From Saprospirales bacterium (GTDB taxonomy: Bacteria; Bacteroidota; Bacteroidia; Chitinophagales; Saprospiraceae): DNA of 57,984 nt. Within the stretch, counting starts at the first letter, position 1; every line of letters begins with the position of its first letter. The DNA is taken from contig CANHDG010000002.1 of the NCBI GenBank assembly GCA_947459365.1, positions 1 to 57,984 on the forward strand. Reading direction: 5' to 3'. Position numbers and translations under genes: made by a program. Below the pieces are notes generated by a model. The model had not been told where the DNA came from, searched no databases, and was given only the letters and a program-made list of their open reading frames with translations. This document shows, piece by piece, positions 9,201 to 17,377 of this stretch.

Positions 9201-9290
9201 AATGTTGGCAACTTGACAGCCGGCATCTATTTTGTCCGCCTGTATGAAGCAAACCAACTGGTCTGGTCCGGAAAGTTTATTAAACAATAA
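6285..9290 (+). CDS. Secreted subtilisin-like (S8) protease with PKD domain and T9SS sorting signal
   Basis: A 1001-residue extracellular serine protease. A signal peptide (residues 1-19, cleavage at SLSA-Q) is followed by a propeptide-like region to about 150. The S8 domain has Asp187 (ALIIDTGDDG), His224 (DHGTHVTG) and Ser419 (DGTSMAAPHAAG), so the triad is complete. Beta-rich repeats follow, then a PKD domain (YWDFGNGQTS near residue 865). A C-terminal type A T9SS sorting domain (IFPNPSSGNIFL ... AGIYFVRLY ... GKFIKQ) directs export through the type IX system and surface attachment or release. The start was set at 6285 because the signal peptide begins there; the frame upstream is junk. 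A strong terminator follows. Confidence 0.93.
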   Translation: MKKILLLLLCAPWMFSLSAQSPLEKFDPTLLERFTSNPSSHQEIIVELSDQVDTRALLARYESEKTSLSTRSQEVITLLQATATATQPALLEELRKMEGVDQSLVYPVWVVNAIFVRANYDAALKIASLPIVGSLSFNAPVEIVEPVKVTAAAATPNGTEPGLRAIKAPFMWKLGYTGYGRKALIIDTGDDGQHPALIANFWGNNVPTNQAWNGTGLPEDCADHGTHVTGTVVGLDRKTNDTIGVAFNAHWMGGPMQFPIGEELGCQRAFSQTVFSNIQTFQWALNPDGNAATITDQPDAINCSWSSGNFGCGNNVAINLLNATEAAGVAVVFAQGNNGPDPSTVTSGASMNMDLVNTFAVGAINGANASFPIASFSSRGPTPCGGTGSLLIKPEVVAPGVSVRSAFNGGAYASIDGTSMAAPHAAGAIVLLKEAFPYLSGIQLKLALYNSAIDLGVVGEDNAHGNGMISLEAAYNWLLNEGNVPVTPVTWERDALIIDTKVAGICKGPVVPTVTVENAGTETITSLDFSYGLLNGTQSTYTWNGGLAPNAFTNIVLPGLTGINPGEYAVQVTITSVNGTTDVRPLNNSFKRVFKMANEDYIVGKVNDLQSSICGGSRVLLEATSNIAANERFQWFTAPLTGNPVSETNTFLTPTLTQNTTYYLSKISNYKVGKTAITGNSTTSTGAALQFNVFQPIVLKTVKVYADETGNRFIRLLDSDGNQITQKIVNITQTGEQRITLNLSIPVGNGYRLELSGGKELKQTTTQPGFPHTVSGVMTIVRGITSAGNNTTLNYYYFFDWEIDVPFICGRTAVPVTVSPSPTAPVVSIGTSADTIDLATTNTITFNDQSADVISRYWDFGNGQTSTEASPVATYSQIGSYKVVLVIVTSNGCSNVTEKTVVVKQTSSSWEATNGITSNISIFPNPSSGNIFLRFESNTAPENGRLIVTDLLGRTTQLPELQLAAGADLVQLNVGNLTAGIYFVRLYEANQLVWSGKFIKQ

Positions 9291-9319
9291 ACCCTACAAG
9301 CAATAACAACTCTATGGAA

Positions 9320-9359
9320 GAGGCCGCACCCAGTTACCTGAGGGCGGCCTCTTTTTTTT
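9320..9359 (+). terminator. Intrinsic terminator of the subtilase gene
   Basis: An 8-bp GC-rich stem (9320-9327 with 9344-9351) is followed by an eight-T run at 9352-9359, 30 bases after the stop codon. Confidence 0.9.
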
Positions 9360-9373
9360 CCACCACCTCCACT

Positions 9374-10252
9374 TTAAATCAACTCATTAATGTGGCTGCG
9401 AATGGTTTTTGAAATTCGACCCAGTGGCAAATCATTCTCATCTCCTCCAAAAGGCTCTTCAATCTCCTCCGCAATCAATTCCAAACTGGCCAAAACATAA
9501 AATATGAATCCAACGATCGGCACTACAAAGTATCCTAGTGAAAAAACAAAGCCGAATGGAAGTGTAGCAACGTAAATAAGTATGAATTTCTTAATAAAAA
9601 CACTATACGAATAGGGTATAGGGGTATTCTTGATACGCTCACATGCTCCCGTTACATCCGTAAACGTCATCAAATCCTGGTTTAACGACAAGGCCTGCAA
9701 CTCCGTAAGGTGCTTCTGTCGTACCAACTCACCAATCCTGTGATGCATCACTGCTGCTATTTGATTGGGTAAATGCTTCTTCAGGTCGATCCGCTGAAGA
9801 GTGGCCTCCGGAACATCGTTAAACAATTCAATTCGGGTCTCCTCACTCCTTAAATGATGCTTTAGCGTATCCGCAAATAGAGGAATGATATTCCTGAAAA
9901 ACAACTTTTCCTCTTCTTGATCCTGTAATAAACTAGCCAATTTCATTGCAAAATTACGGCTGTTATTTACTAGTTGGCCCCACAGCTTCCGCCCCTCCCA
10001 CCAACGCTCATAAGCGGTGTTCGTCCTGAATACCAACAAAAAAGAAAGAACCACCCCCAGTAAGGTGTGCATAATGGAGACATTCCTGACCTTACTATTC
10101 TCTCCTAATTTCCAATACTCCAACTCAAGCCATGCCACTCCATAAGCGTACAAACAAACCAGTACAATAAACGGGAAAAGACGTCGAAGTGTATCTGATT
10201 TATGGAACCGAAAAGGCAATGAAAGCCAGTCTTTAGGGTTATATGAAAGCAT
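9374..10252 (-). CDS. Bestrophin-like (UPF0187) membrane channel
   Basis: A 292-residue inner-membrane protein of the bacterial bestrophin homologue family, pentameric anion or cation channels. Typical features are the N-terminal WLSLPFRFHKSDTLRRLFP, a first hydrophobic helix pair (about 24-42 and 60-78), the conserved FRTNTAYERWWEGRKLWG segment after the second helix, and another hydrophobic pair near residues 215-255. A conserved acidic C-terminal part (EEIEEPFGGDENDLPL) follows. It starts 10 bases after the stop of tex and is presumably co-transcribed. Ion selectivity and physiological role cannot be read from the sequence. Confidence 0.9.
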   Translation of the reverse strand: MLSYNPKDWLSLPFRFHKSDTLRRLFPFIVLVCLYAYGVAWLELEYWKLGENSKVRNVSIMHTLLGVVLSFLLVFRTNTAYERWWEGRKLWGQLVNNSRNFAMKLASLLQDQEEEKLFFRNIIPLFADTLKHHLRSEETRIELFNDVPEATLQRIDLKKHLPNQIAAVMHHRIGELVRQKHLTELQALSLNQDLMTFTDVTGACERIKNTPIPYSYSVFIKKFILIYVATLPFGFVFSLGYFVVPIVGFIFYVLASLELIAEEIEEPFGGDENDLPLGRISKTIRSHINELI

Positions 10253-10262
10253 AACTAATGAT

Positions 10263-12380
10263 TTATAATCCTTTCATGCTCAAGGCTACCCGCTTACGCT
10301 GAAGATCTACTTCAATCACTCGAACCGTAACCTGTTGGTTAAGAGAAACTACTTCTGAGGGCGTTTTTACAAACCGATCGGCCATTTGAGACAAGTGTAC
10401 GAGTCCAGAATCTTTAATACCAATGTCAACAAAAGCCCCAAAAGCAGTAATATTCGTAACAATCCCGGGCAGGATCATCCCTTCAGATAAATCCTCCATA
10501 CTCCTGACATTCCCATACTCAAATGGTTTTGCCGCCCCACGTGGATCAAGACCTGGTTTTTCAAGCTCCTTTAGGATGTCCTGTAGCGTTGGTAATCCCA
10601 CCTCTTTACTCACGTAGCGCTTTAAATCAATCTTCAGCCGAAGCTCGTTACTTTTAATCAGATCCTGAACCGTGCAACCAAGATCTTTTGCCATTTGATG
10701 AACTAAGTCGTAGCGCTCGGGATGCACAGCCGTATTATCTAAAGGGTTCTCAGCGTCACGAATCCGTAGAAAGCCAGCGCATTGCTCAAATGCCTTGTCC
10801 CCAAGTCTCGCTACCTTCTTTAAATCCACCCTTCTTTTGAAAGGTCCATTTTCACTACGAAAATGCACAATGTTCTGAGCAAGTGTAGGACCAAGGCCTG
10901 AAACGTAGGTTAATAAATGCTTACTAGCTGTATTAAGGTTAATCCCCACTGCATTCACACAACTTTCAACCGTTCTGTCTAGGCTTGCCTTGAGGTTCGT
11001 CTGATTAACATCGTATTGATATTGCCCCACTCCAATACTTTTCGGATCAATTTTTACCAGCTCCGCCAATGGGTCCATTAATCTACGACCAATACTGACC
11101 GCCCCGCGCACGGTTAAATCCTCCGTTGGGAATTCCTCCCGCGCCACCTCAGAGGCAGAATAAATAGAAGCACCCGCCTCATTGACTTGATAAATATCCA
11201 CAGAGCGGTTAAATCGCAACTGCCGCAAAAAATCCATTGTCTCTCGCCCTGCAGTACCATTGCCCACCGCAATCGCCTCAATCTGATAGCGCTCTACCAG
11301 ATCTTCCAATTCGGCCTGACTCTCCAATACGCGCCTCTGCGGTTCATGGGGATAGACCGCTGTGTTTTTCAATAAATTACCACTCGCATCCAAAATAACC
11401 ACTTTGCAGCCTGTCCTGAAACCGGGATCAATCCCCATTACCCGCTTCTCACCAATGGGCGCTGAAAGCAACAATTGACGAAGGTTCTCCGCAAAAACTT
11501 GGATTGCTTCAGCATCTGCTTTTTCCTTGGATGCATTCCTGAATTCTGTCTCAATTCCTGGCTGCAATAAACGCTTGTAACTATCGCGCACCGCTGTGCG
11601 AACCTCCTGAGCACTTTCTCCAGACCCTGTTAAAAACAGATCCTCTAGGTCACGAGTGGCCAGCTCCTCGTCCGGTGCAATTCCAACTCTAAGAAAACCC
11701 TCCTCTTCTCCTCTGCGCATCGCTAATAAGCGGTGGCTGGGACAGTTCTTTAAGGGCTCACTCCAATCAAAATAATCCCGGTATTTTGATGCTTCTGCCT
11801 CCTTCCCCTTCACCAACTTGGCCGCAACCACCGCATTCTTAGTAAAATGACGGCGAACCTTATCACGGGCCTTAATATCTTCACTCACCCACTCGGCAAT
11901 AATATCCCGCGCACCTTGAAGCGCCTCTTCAACACTTGAAACTTGATCCGTAAGAAAGGAGGCAGCAAAGGTAGAAACCTCCCGATCCTTCTGACTAAAA
12001 ATACGTTTTGCTAACGGCTCCAAGCCCTTTTCAATGGCCATGCTCGCACGTGTTTTTCGCTTGGGCCGGTAGGGAAGGTACAAATCCTCTAATTCTGTCA
12101 TCGTTGAAGCGGCATCAATTGCCTTTCGAAGCTCAGGGGTTAATTTACCCTGCTCCTCTATACTAGCCAGGATCGACTCTCGTCTCTTGTCCAGTTCCTG
12201 TAATTTTTTTAACCAATCCTGAATCTGGCCTATTTGAACCTCATCCAGCTCCCCAGTCGCCTCCTTCCGATAACGGGCAATGAAAGGGACCGTCGCGCCC
12301 CCCTCCAACAACTCAATCACAGATTGGATACGCCGGGAAGAAATACTTAATAATGGTGCAATGCGATCTGAATACGTCAT
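10263..12380 (-). CDS. tex: Tex RNA-binding transcription accessory protein
   Basis: A 705-residue cytoplasmic nucleic-acid-binding protein of the Tex/Spt6-core family. It has the expected order: N-terminal helical region (GGATVPFIARYRKEATGELDE, split here for length, is a family hallmark around residues 28-48), YqgF/RNase H-like domain (GIDPGFRTGCKVV near 315), and helix-hairpin-helix repeats (VGINLNTAS, GLGPTLAQNIV). The C-terminal S1 domain (GIVTNITAFGAFVDIG to the end) binds RNA. Length is slightly below the E. coli protein but complete. It forms a tight pair with the bestrophin gene downstream. Confidence 0.95.
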   Translation of the reverse strand: MTYSDRIAPLLSISSRRIQSVIELLEGGATVPFIARYRKEATGELDEVQIGQIQDWLKKLQELDKRRESILASIEEQGKLTPELRKAIDAASTMTELEDLYLPYRPKRKTRASMAIEKGLEPLAKRIFSQKDREVSTFAASFLTDQVSSVEEALQGARDIIAEWVSEDIKARDKVRRHFTKNAVVAAKLVKGKEAEASKYRDYFDWSEPLKNCPSHRLLAMRRGEEEGFLRVGIAPDEELATRDLEDLFLTGSGESAQEVRTAVRDSYKRLLQPGIETEFRNASKEKADAEAIQVFAENLRQLLLSAPIGEKRVMGIDPGFRTGCKVVILDASGNLLKNTAVYPHEPQRRVLESQAELEDLVERYQIEAIAVGNGTAGRETMDFLRQLRFNRSVDIYQVNEAGASIYSASEVAREEFPTEDLTVRGAVSIGRRLMDPLAELVKIDPKSIGVGQYQYDVNQTNLKASLDRTVESCVNAVGINLNTASKHLLTYVSGLGPTLAQNIVHFRSENGPFKRRVDLKKVARLGDKAFEQCAGFLRIRDAENPLDNTAVHPERYDLVHQMAKDLGCTVQDLIKSNELRLKIDLKRYVSKEVGLPTLQDILKELEKPGLDPRGAAKPFEYGNVRSMEDLSEGMILPGIVTNITAFGAFVDIGIKDSGLVHLSQMADRFVKTPSEVVSLNQQVTVRVIEVDLQRKRVALSMKGL

Positions 12381-12610
12381 ATTTTTAATTTTCCTTCTTT
12401 TTCAAAAAAGCAAATACCACTTTTGATACCCATAAATAGACAGCCAATTTTAGCCCCTTATAACCCCACTATCCATACCTTGATTTGTCATCTCAATTTT
12501 GATCCCTCTCTAAAAAGGCTTAAGCTAATCTGCTAGCTACTTCAGGAAGTATTATAATTTGAAGCCGTGAAGTTAAGGTCCCAACGGGTTTCTTAGTTTA
12601 ACTTTTTACC

Positions 12611-12618
12611 TATATTTG
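12611..12618 (+). promoter_or_regulatory. -7 box upstream of the acylase gene
   Basis: TATATTTG matches TAnnTTTG, 36 bases upstream of the ATG at 12655. A 6-bp palindromic element (12538-12543 with 12546-12551) lies about 60 bases further upstream and could be an operator. Confidence 0.6.
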
Positions 12619-12654
12619 CCAACATTCTGTTTTTTAGATACTTTTTGTTGAAAA

Positions 12655-14850
12655 ATGATTTCAAAACATTTCATATTCATCTCGTTTTTTCTTCTTTCGG
12701 CCCCCATCACGGCACAACATCCAACCGATAAGGAAGTCGACCGGTGGGAACAACAGTCAAAACGGGTAACCATAACCCGAGATCGCTGGGGGATTCCTCA
12801 TGTCTCCGGCCAATCAGATGCCGATGCGGTCTTTGGGCTTTTGTACGCTCAATGCGAAGATGACTTTCAAAGAGTTGAACTCAATTACATCGAAAAACTC
12901 GGCCGGCTCTCTGAAATATATGGAACCTCTAAACTCTACGATGACTTGCTCATCCGGGTATTACTAGATCCCTCCGATGCCAAAACCGATTATGATCAAG
13001 CCCCAAAATGGCTCAAAAAATTACTGAATGCCTATACAGATGGGATCAATTATTATCTCTACAAGCACCCCGAGGTAAAACCCCGCTTACTAACACGCTT
13101 TGAACCCTGGTTCCCTCTGCTCTGGACAGATGGAAGTATCGGCGCCATTAATACGGACACCTTTACTGCCGAAGATCTAAAGCGTCTGTTTGAAACGGGT
13201 AGTAATAATAGCACTAGCGCGATCTCTCCACCAACAGAGGCAGAAGTAGTAACAGGATCCAATGGTTTTGCAATCGCACCAACAAAAACCACTTCGGGAA
13301 ATGCCCTTTTATACATCAATCCGCATGTTACATTTTTCTTCCGCCCTGAGGTGCAAATGACCAGTGAAGAAGGTTTAAATGCGTATGGAGCCGTCACTTG
13401 GGGACAATTTTTTGTTTACCAAGGCTTCAATGAACACTGCGGATGGATGCATACCTCCAGCTTTGCGGATGTTGCAGACACCTATGAGGAACAGGTTAAC
13501 CTAAAAAACGGGAAGTGGTATTATGAATACGACCAAAAATGGCGCCCCGTGTCAGAACGGAAACTATCCCTTCAAGTTCTAATGAAAGACACGCTTGTAC
13601 AGCGCGTTTTCTCTGTCCAATATACCCACCATGGACCCGTGTTCGCAAAGAAAGGTTTTAAGTGGTACACCCTGAAGTCCAATAATCGCTCCATGGTTGG
13701 CCTGATTCAAAGCTGGAACCGAACAAAGGCACGCAACTTAAAAGATTTTAAAAAAACCATGCAGATACGGGCTAACACGTCCAACAACACGGTTTATGCA
13801 GACAAAGATGGAAATATTGCGTACTGGCACGGCAATTTCCATCCTATCCGAAATCAACAGTTCAATTGGTCTAGACCTGTACCCGGAAACGCTTCAAGCA
13901 CAGAATGGAAAGGATTACACCAGCTGGAGCAAACCATACAATTCATAAACCCCTCCAATGGCTGGCTACAAAACTGCAATTCTTCCCCTTTTACAGCGGC
14001 AGGAACCCAGGGGCCAATACTAGAGGACATCCCCGCCTACATGGCTCCGGACCATGAAAACTTTCGGGCATTAAACGCTATCCGGCTTTTAGATAATCGG
14101 GAAAATTGGGACCTTGACCAATTGATAGAGGCAGGTTACAATCGCAGAATGATCGCTTTTGAAGTGCTATTACCCGCACTCATCCGAGCATACGATCAAA
14201 ATCCAACCGCCTATCAACCTTTTTCCGCACCAATTGAAATACTTAGAAATTGGGATTACCATTGCAGTGAAACATCCATCGCAACTACTCTAGCGGTCGA
14301 ATGGGGACAAAGCCTTCTGCAGGAAATCCGAAAATGGGAAGTGCTCAACCTAGGAGAAGCTAATTTTATAGAAAAAACCAGCCATTTTGCTGATAAGGCA
14401 CCCAGTGTGCTTCTAATGCGAGGCTTGGCAGATGCCCTTAACAGTCTCCATGAAAAATTTGGCACCTGGGAGATACCCTGGGGAGAAATAAACCGTTTTC
14501 AACGATTATCTGGTGATGTCAATGCCCGCTTTGACGATACAAAAGCAAGTCTTCCAGTCGGATTTGCCTCTTCCATCTGGGGAACATTACCTTCCTATTC
14601 CTCTAAGTATTTTGATGGGTGTAAAAAACGGTACGGGGTCAATGGAAATAGTTTCGTTTGTGCAGTTGAATTTGGAGAGAAAATCCGCGCTAAGTCCATC
14701 CTGGCAGGTGGCAACAACGCTGACCCTTCTTCCAGCCACTTCTTCGACCAAGGGGAAATGTACTCAAAAGGAATCTTCAAACAAGTGTTGTTTTACCAAG
14801 AAGAGGTGGAACAAAACATGGAAAAAAGATACCACCCCGGACAAGAATAA
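12655..14850 (+). CDS. Penicillin-acylase-family N-terminal-nucleophile hydrolase (amidase)
   Basis: A 731-residue exported precursor (signal peptide 1-20, ITAQ cleavage) of the penicillin G / acyl-homoserine-lactone / aculeacin acylase superfamily. The alpha-chain part starts with ITRDRWGIPHVSGQSDADAVFG (shown in two pieces in the family: DRWGIPH and the ADAVFGLLYAQCEDD track). A linker of about 20 residues ends at VVTG, and the beta chain would begin at Ser202 (SNGFAIAP), the autoprocessing nucleophile. NEHCGWMHTSSFADV near 258 and the RANTSNNTVYAD segment carry the supporting oxyanion residues. It acts in the periplasm on an amide such as an acylated antibiotic or quorum-sensing lactone; the substrate is unknown. 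A bidirectional terminator follows. Confidence 0.88.
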   Translation: MISKHFIFISFFLLSAPITAQHPTDKEVDRWEQQSKRVTITRDRWGIPHVSGQSDADAVFGLLYAQCEDDFQRVELNYIEKLGRLSEIYGTSKLYDDLLIRVLLDPSDAKTDYDQAPKWLKKLLNAYTDGINYYLYKHPEVKPRLLTRFEPWFPLLWTDGSIGAINTDTFTAEDLKRLFETGSNNSTSAISPPTEAEVVTGSNGFAIAPTKTTSGNALLYINPHVTFFFRPEVQMTSEEGLNAYGAVTWGQFFVYQGFNEHCGWMHTSSFADVADTYEEQVNLKNGKWYYEYDQKWRPVSERKLSLQVLMKDTLVQRVFSVQYTHHGPVFAKKGFKWYTLKSNNRSMVGLIQSWNRTKARNLKDFKKTMQIRANTSNNTVYADKDGNIAYWHGNFHPIRNQQFNWSRPVPGNASSTEWKGLHQLEQTIQFINPSNGWLQNCNSSPFTAAGTQGPILEDIPAYMAPDHENFRALNAIRLLDNRENWDLDQLIEAGYNRRMIAFEVLLPALIRAYDQNPTAYQPFSAPIEILRNWDYHCSETSIATTLAVEWGQSLLQEIRKWEVLNLGEANFIEKTSHFADKAPSVLLMRGLADALNSLHEKFGTWEIPWGEINRFQRLSGDVNARFDDTKASLPVGFASSIWGTLPSYSSKYFDGCKKRYGVNGNSFVCAVEFGEKIRAKSILAGGNNADPSSSHFFDQGEMYSKGIFKQVLFYQEEVEQNMEKRYHPGQE

Positions 14851-14891
14851 AAAGTGCCCCTGCTGGACTCCTCCAACAGGGGCACTTTTTT
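14851..14891. terminator. Bidirectional terminator between the acylase gene and trpS
   Basis: A 12-bp stem (14851-14862 with 14877-14888) lies between two convergent genes. It is followed by T-runs on the plus strand and, reading the other way, on the minus strand. It serves both stop codons. Confidence 0.9.
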
Positions 14892-14901
14892 CTTTTTCAA
14901 T

Positions 14902-15906
14902 TTACCCTCTCAAAGAACCTAAACCAGTGAGCTCCCTTACCTCTTTCATCGTCCTCTGAGCACGCTGCCGGATCACAGCACTGCTGTCTTGTATTTGTTC
15001 CTTAACATTCCTCTTGTCAGCATTTAGTTCTGCCAAACGAAGCCGAAAAGGATTTATAAGTTCAAGAAGGGCATTGGCTGTCGCCTCTTTAAGGTCAGAA
15101 TACCGAAGTGATCCATTGGTGTAATCTGTCATCAAGCTATCGTGTGCCTCCATCGCACCACATGCCCGGATGATTTCGAAGAGATTTTTTACTCCGGAAC
15201 TCATTTCACCCGAATTATTTTCTCCTGTATCTGTTACCGCAGATTTGACTTGCTTTCGAATCCGTTCTTCTTCACCAAATAGATTGATATAATGCTTCTC
15301 TCCAAGGCTCTTACTCATTTTTCGAGCAGGGTCCGCTGTAGATAATATTTTGGGCGTTTCGGTGAATAAAGGTTGCGGAGCCACGAAGTATTCTTTCCCA
15401 AATTGATTATTGAACCGCTGCGCGATATTTCTAGAGAGCTCCAAGTGCTGCTCTTGATCCTTACCCACTGGTACATAGTCCGCGTGATAAATAAGGATAT
15501 CCGCTGCTTGCAATACAGGATAGCCAAAAAGTCCTACGCTAATAAAAGCATCACCATCCACTTCTCGCAGCTGGTCCGCTTTATCCTTGAACTGAGTCAT
15601 CCGTGTAAGTTCACCATAAGAAGAAACACAGCTAAGTATCCAATTGAGCTCAGTATGCTCTGGAACTAAGCTTTGTATAAAAAGAGTCTCTGGCTTTACA
15701 CCACACGCCAAAAGGTAAAAAACCATCTTCCATGTATTCTCTCTAAGCTGACTTGGTTTGTAAGGCATCGTCATTGAATGGTAGTCCACCACACAGAAAC
15801 GGCATTCATACTGCTCCTGAAGCTTTAACCAGTTCTGAACAGCTCCGAAATAGTTACCAATATGCAAATCACCTGTAGGTTGGACCCCAGAAAGAACACT
15901 CTTCAT
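14902..15906 (-). CDS. trpS: Tryptophanyl-tRNA synthetase
   Basis: Class I aminoacyl-tRNA synthetase charging tRNA-Trp. The 334-residue protein carries the adenylate-binding HIGN version of HIGH in VQPTGDLHIGNYFGA (residues 9-23) and the KMSKS loop in DPARKMSKSLGEKHYI. The sequence VPVGKDQEQHLELSR is typical of TrpS. Length and order agree with bacterial TrpS. It is followed upstream by ridA on the same strand with a 6-base gap, so the two are likely one transcript. Confidence 0.96.
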   Translation of the reverse strand: MKSVLSGVQPTGDLHIGNYFGAVQNWLKLQEQYECRFCVVDYHSMTMPYKPSQLRENTWKMVFYLLACGVKPETLFIQSLVPEHTELNWILSCVSSYGELTRMTQFKDKADQLREVDGDAFISVGLFGYPVLQAADILIYHADYVPVGKDQEQHLELSRNIAQRFNNQFGKEYFVAPQPLFTETPKILSTADPARKMSKSLGEKHYINLFGEEERIRKQVKSAVTDTGENNSGEMSSGVKNLFEIIRACGAMEAHDSLMTDYTNGSLRYSDLKEATANALLELINPFRLRLAELNADKRNVKEQIQDSSAVIRQRAQRTMKEVRELTGLGSLRG

Positions 15907-15912
15907 ACAATT

Positions 15913-16302
15913 TTAGGAATTTGGAAGGATACAGATAACAGAAATTTCTATATTAACAAACCGCGGCAGCTCCGCCACCTGAACAAGTTCACGGGCAGGG
16001 GCTGTGGACTCTTCAAAAAACTCCGCATAAACTGCGTTGATACGACCAAACATATTCATATCCTTGACAAAAACAGAAGCCTTAAGAACATGATGGAGAC
16101 TACTTCCCGCTTCTTCAACTATCGCCTTGACATTTTGAAGTACTTGACGAGTCTCTGACTCAATATCAGATAACACTAAATTGCCCGTCAGAGGATCAAG
16201 CGCAATTTGGCCTGATACAAACAACATTCCATTAAATGCAGTCGCCTGGTTGTAAGGACCTATCGGCAGAGGAGCTTTATCCGTTTTAATAATTTGTTTC
16301 AT
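15913..16302 (-). CDS. ridA: RidA family enamine/imine deaminase
   Basis: A 129-residue cytoplasmic protein that hydrolyses reactive 2-aminoacrylate and related enamines formed by pyridoxal-phosphate enzymes, protecting them from damage. It shows the family pattern APLPIGPYNQATAFNGMLFVSGQI at the N-terminus (in two motifs, PIGPYNQA and FVSGQIALDP), Asn in QVLQNVKAIVEEAGS, and the substrate-binding arginine in ESTAPARELVQVAELPR near residue 104. It forms a trimer in the family. Adjacent to trpS with a 6-base gap. Confidence 0.95.
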   Translation of the reverse strand: MKQIIKTDKAPLPIGPYNQATAFNGMLFVSGQIALDPLTGNLVLSDIESETRQVLQNVKAIVEEAGSSLHHVLKASVFVKDMNMFGRINAVYAEFFEESTAPARELVQVAELPRFVNIEISVICILPNS

Positions 16303-16360
16303 AACTGAACCATTGGAAGTAACTACAACCTAAGAATACCCTAGTTTGAAAAAATAAAAC

Positions 16361-16401
16361 AGAAAAAGCCCCAGATCATTCCGGCAATCGGAACTGGAGC
16401 C
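16361..16401 (-). terminator. Terminator downstream of rpmF
   Basis: On the minus strand an interrupted stem (16394-16401 with about 16368-16374, and an inner CGGAA/TTCCG pair) is followed by a T-run. It lies 35 bases past the rpmF stop. Confidence 0.75.
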
Positions 16402-16435
16402 TCTTCTAAATCATTTAAGAACGCAACAAGTGCTT

Positions 16436-16642
16436 TTAAGCTTCCGCTGCGCTTCCGGTTTCTTTCGCCGGGATCAATAACTGTCCACGGTAATACAAGT
16501 TGCCATCAATCTTATAAGCACGGTGCATAACGTGGCGTTCGCCAGTTACCGGGCAGGTTGTCAGCGCTGGCATAGCTGCTTTATCGTGTGTGCGGCGTGC
16601 ACGCTTGCGGCGTTTGGAGTGCCGCCATTTAGGATTTGGCAT
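16436..16642 (-). CDS. rpmF: 50S ribosomal protein L32
   Basis: A 68-residue ribosomal protein. The N-terminus MPNPKWRHSKRRKRARRTHD is diagnostic of L32, and CPVTGERHVMHRAYKIDGN agrees with Bacteroidota versions, which keep only one cysteine of the zinc-ribbon. It lies 50 bases downstream of the DUF177 gene on the same strand, the conserved arrangement in bacteria. Confidence 0.97.
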   Translation of the reverse strand: MPNPKWRHSKRRKRARRTHDKAAMPALTTCPVTGERHVMHRAYKIDGNLYYRGQLLIPAKETGSAAEA

Positions 16643-16692
16643 GGCTCAATTATTTTTTTGACAAAAATGTCGGTGGTATAAAATTCAAATTA

Positions 16693-17217
16693 CTATTTCA
16701 AATCTTTCAGAACATCCCAAACAGAGGAACCGCTTGAGTCATCCTTGTCTTCATTAGAACTATTTAGAAGAGCTAACACTTCCATATTACAGGGGCGAGG
16801 ATCTTCCTTTTCACAATCGTACGTACTCGAAATAGGAAGTGAAAGAACCACAAACTCATACAAATACTTAGCAAGATTTAATTCCGGGGCTTCCCGATGA
16901 ATAAAAATTACCTCGTCCTCTTCCTCTTCTTTTCCCTCACTGTACTTTACAAATAAAGTCTGCTCACTCGACATAGGCAAGTGGATGCTCGCACTGCAAC
17001 GATCACAATCCGATTGAATCCACCCTTCCATCCCAAAGTCCAAGATCATCATGTCGTATCGCTTGTCCAACGCTACTGAAACTATCAACTCGCTTTCTCC
17101 AATCAAAGAATCTTCAAAAAGCTTGAAGAAAGAAGCATCTAGCGTGTACTGATACTCATGTATCCCAACTTTGAGCCCCTGAATAGGCAGGGAAAATGCT
17201 GAAAAAACGCCCATCAT
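16693..17217 (-). CDS. DUF177 (YceD) family protein
   Basis: A 174-residue cytoplasmic protein of the DUF177/YceD family, implicated in 23S rRNA processing or accumulation together with L32. The central LDFGMEGWIQSDCDRCSASIHLPM segment (C-D-R-C at about 75-78) and the later Cys pair in TYDCEKEDPRPCNM give the conserved possible metal-binding cysteines. An acidic stretch (EGKEEEEDE) sits between them, and the C-terminus VWDVLKDLK is family-typical. Two adjacent ATG codons (17217, 17214) are possible. The promoter box TACCTTTG is at 17243-17250. Confidence 0.9.
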   Translation of the reverse strand: MMGVFSAFSLPIQGLKVGIHEYQYTLDASFFKLFEDSLIGESELIVSVALDKRYDMMILDFGMEGWIQSDCDRCSASIHLPMSSEQTLFVKYSEGKEEEEDEVIFIHREAPELNLAKYLYEFVVLSLPISSTYDCEKEDPRPCNMEVLALLNSSNEDKDDSSGSSVWDVLKDLK

Positions 17218-17242
17218 CCTATCCAGTTTTTATTTTGGCCGG

Positions 17243-17250
17243 CAAAGGTA
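17243..17250 (-). promoter_or_regulatory. -7 box of the DUF177-rpmF operon
   Basis: TACCTTTG on the minus strand, 25 bases upstream of the DUF177 ATG. Exact TAnnTTTG match; no clear -33 element. Confidence 0.6.
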
Positions 17251-17281
17251 CGACAATTTTACAAACTAAGAAAAAATCAGC

Positions 17282-17315
17282 AAAAAAAATCCCCGCACCG
17301 GGCGATTGCGGGGAT
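17282..17315 (-). terminator. Intrinsic terminator of mutY
   Basis: A 9-bp GC-rich stem (17307-17315 with 17288-17296) is followed on the minus strand by an eight-T run. It lies between mutY and the promoter of the DUF177-rpmF operon. Confidence 0.9.
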
Positions 17316-17377
17316 CATTACTATCATAGAATGGTTTAGTGTCGATCATTTGATTAGTATACACCAAGACAGGTTAA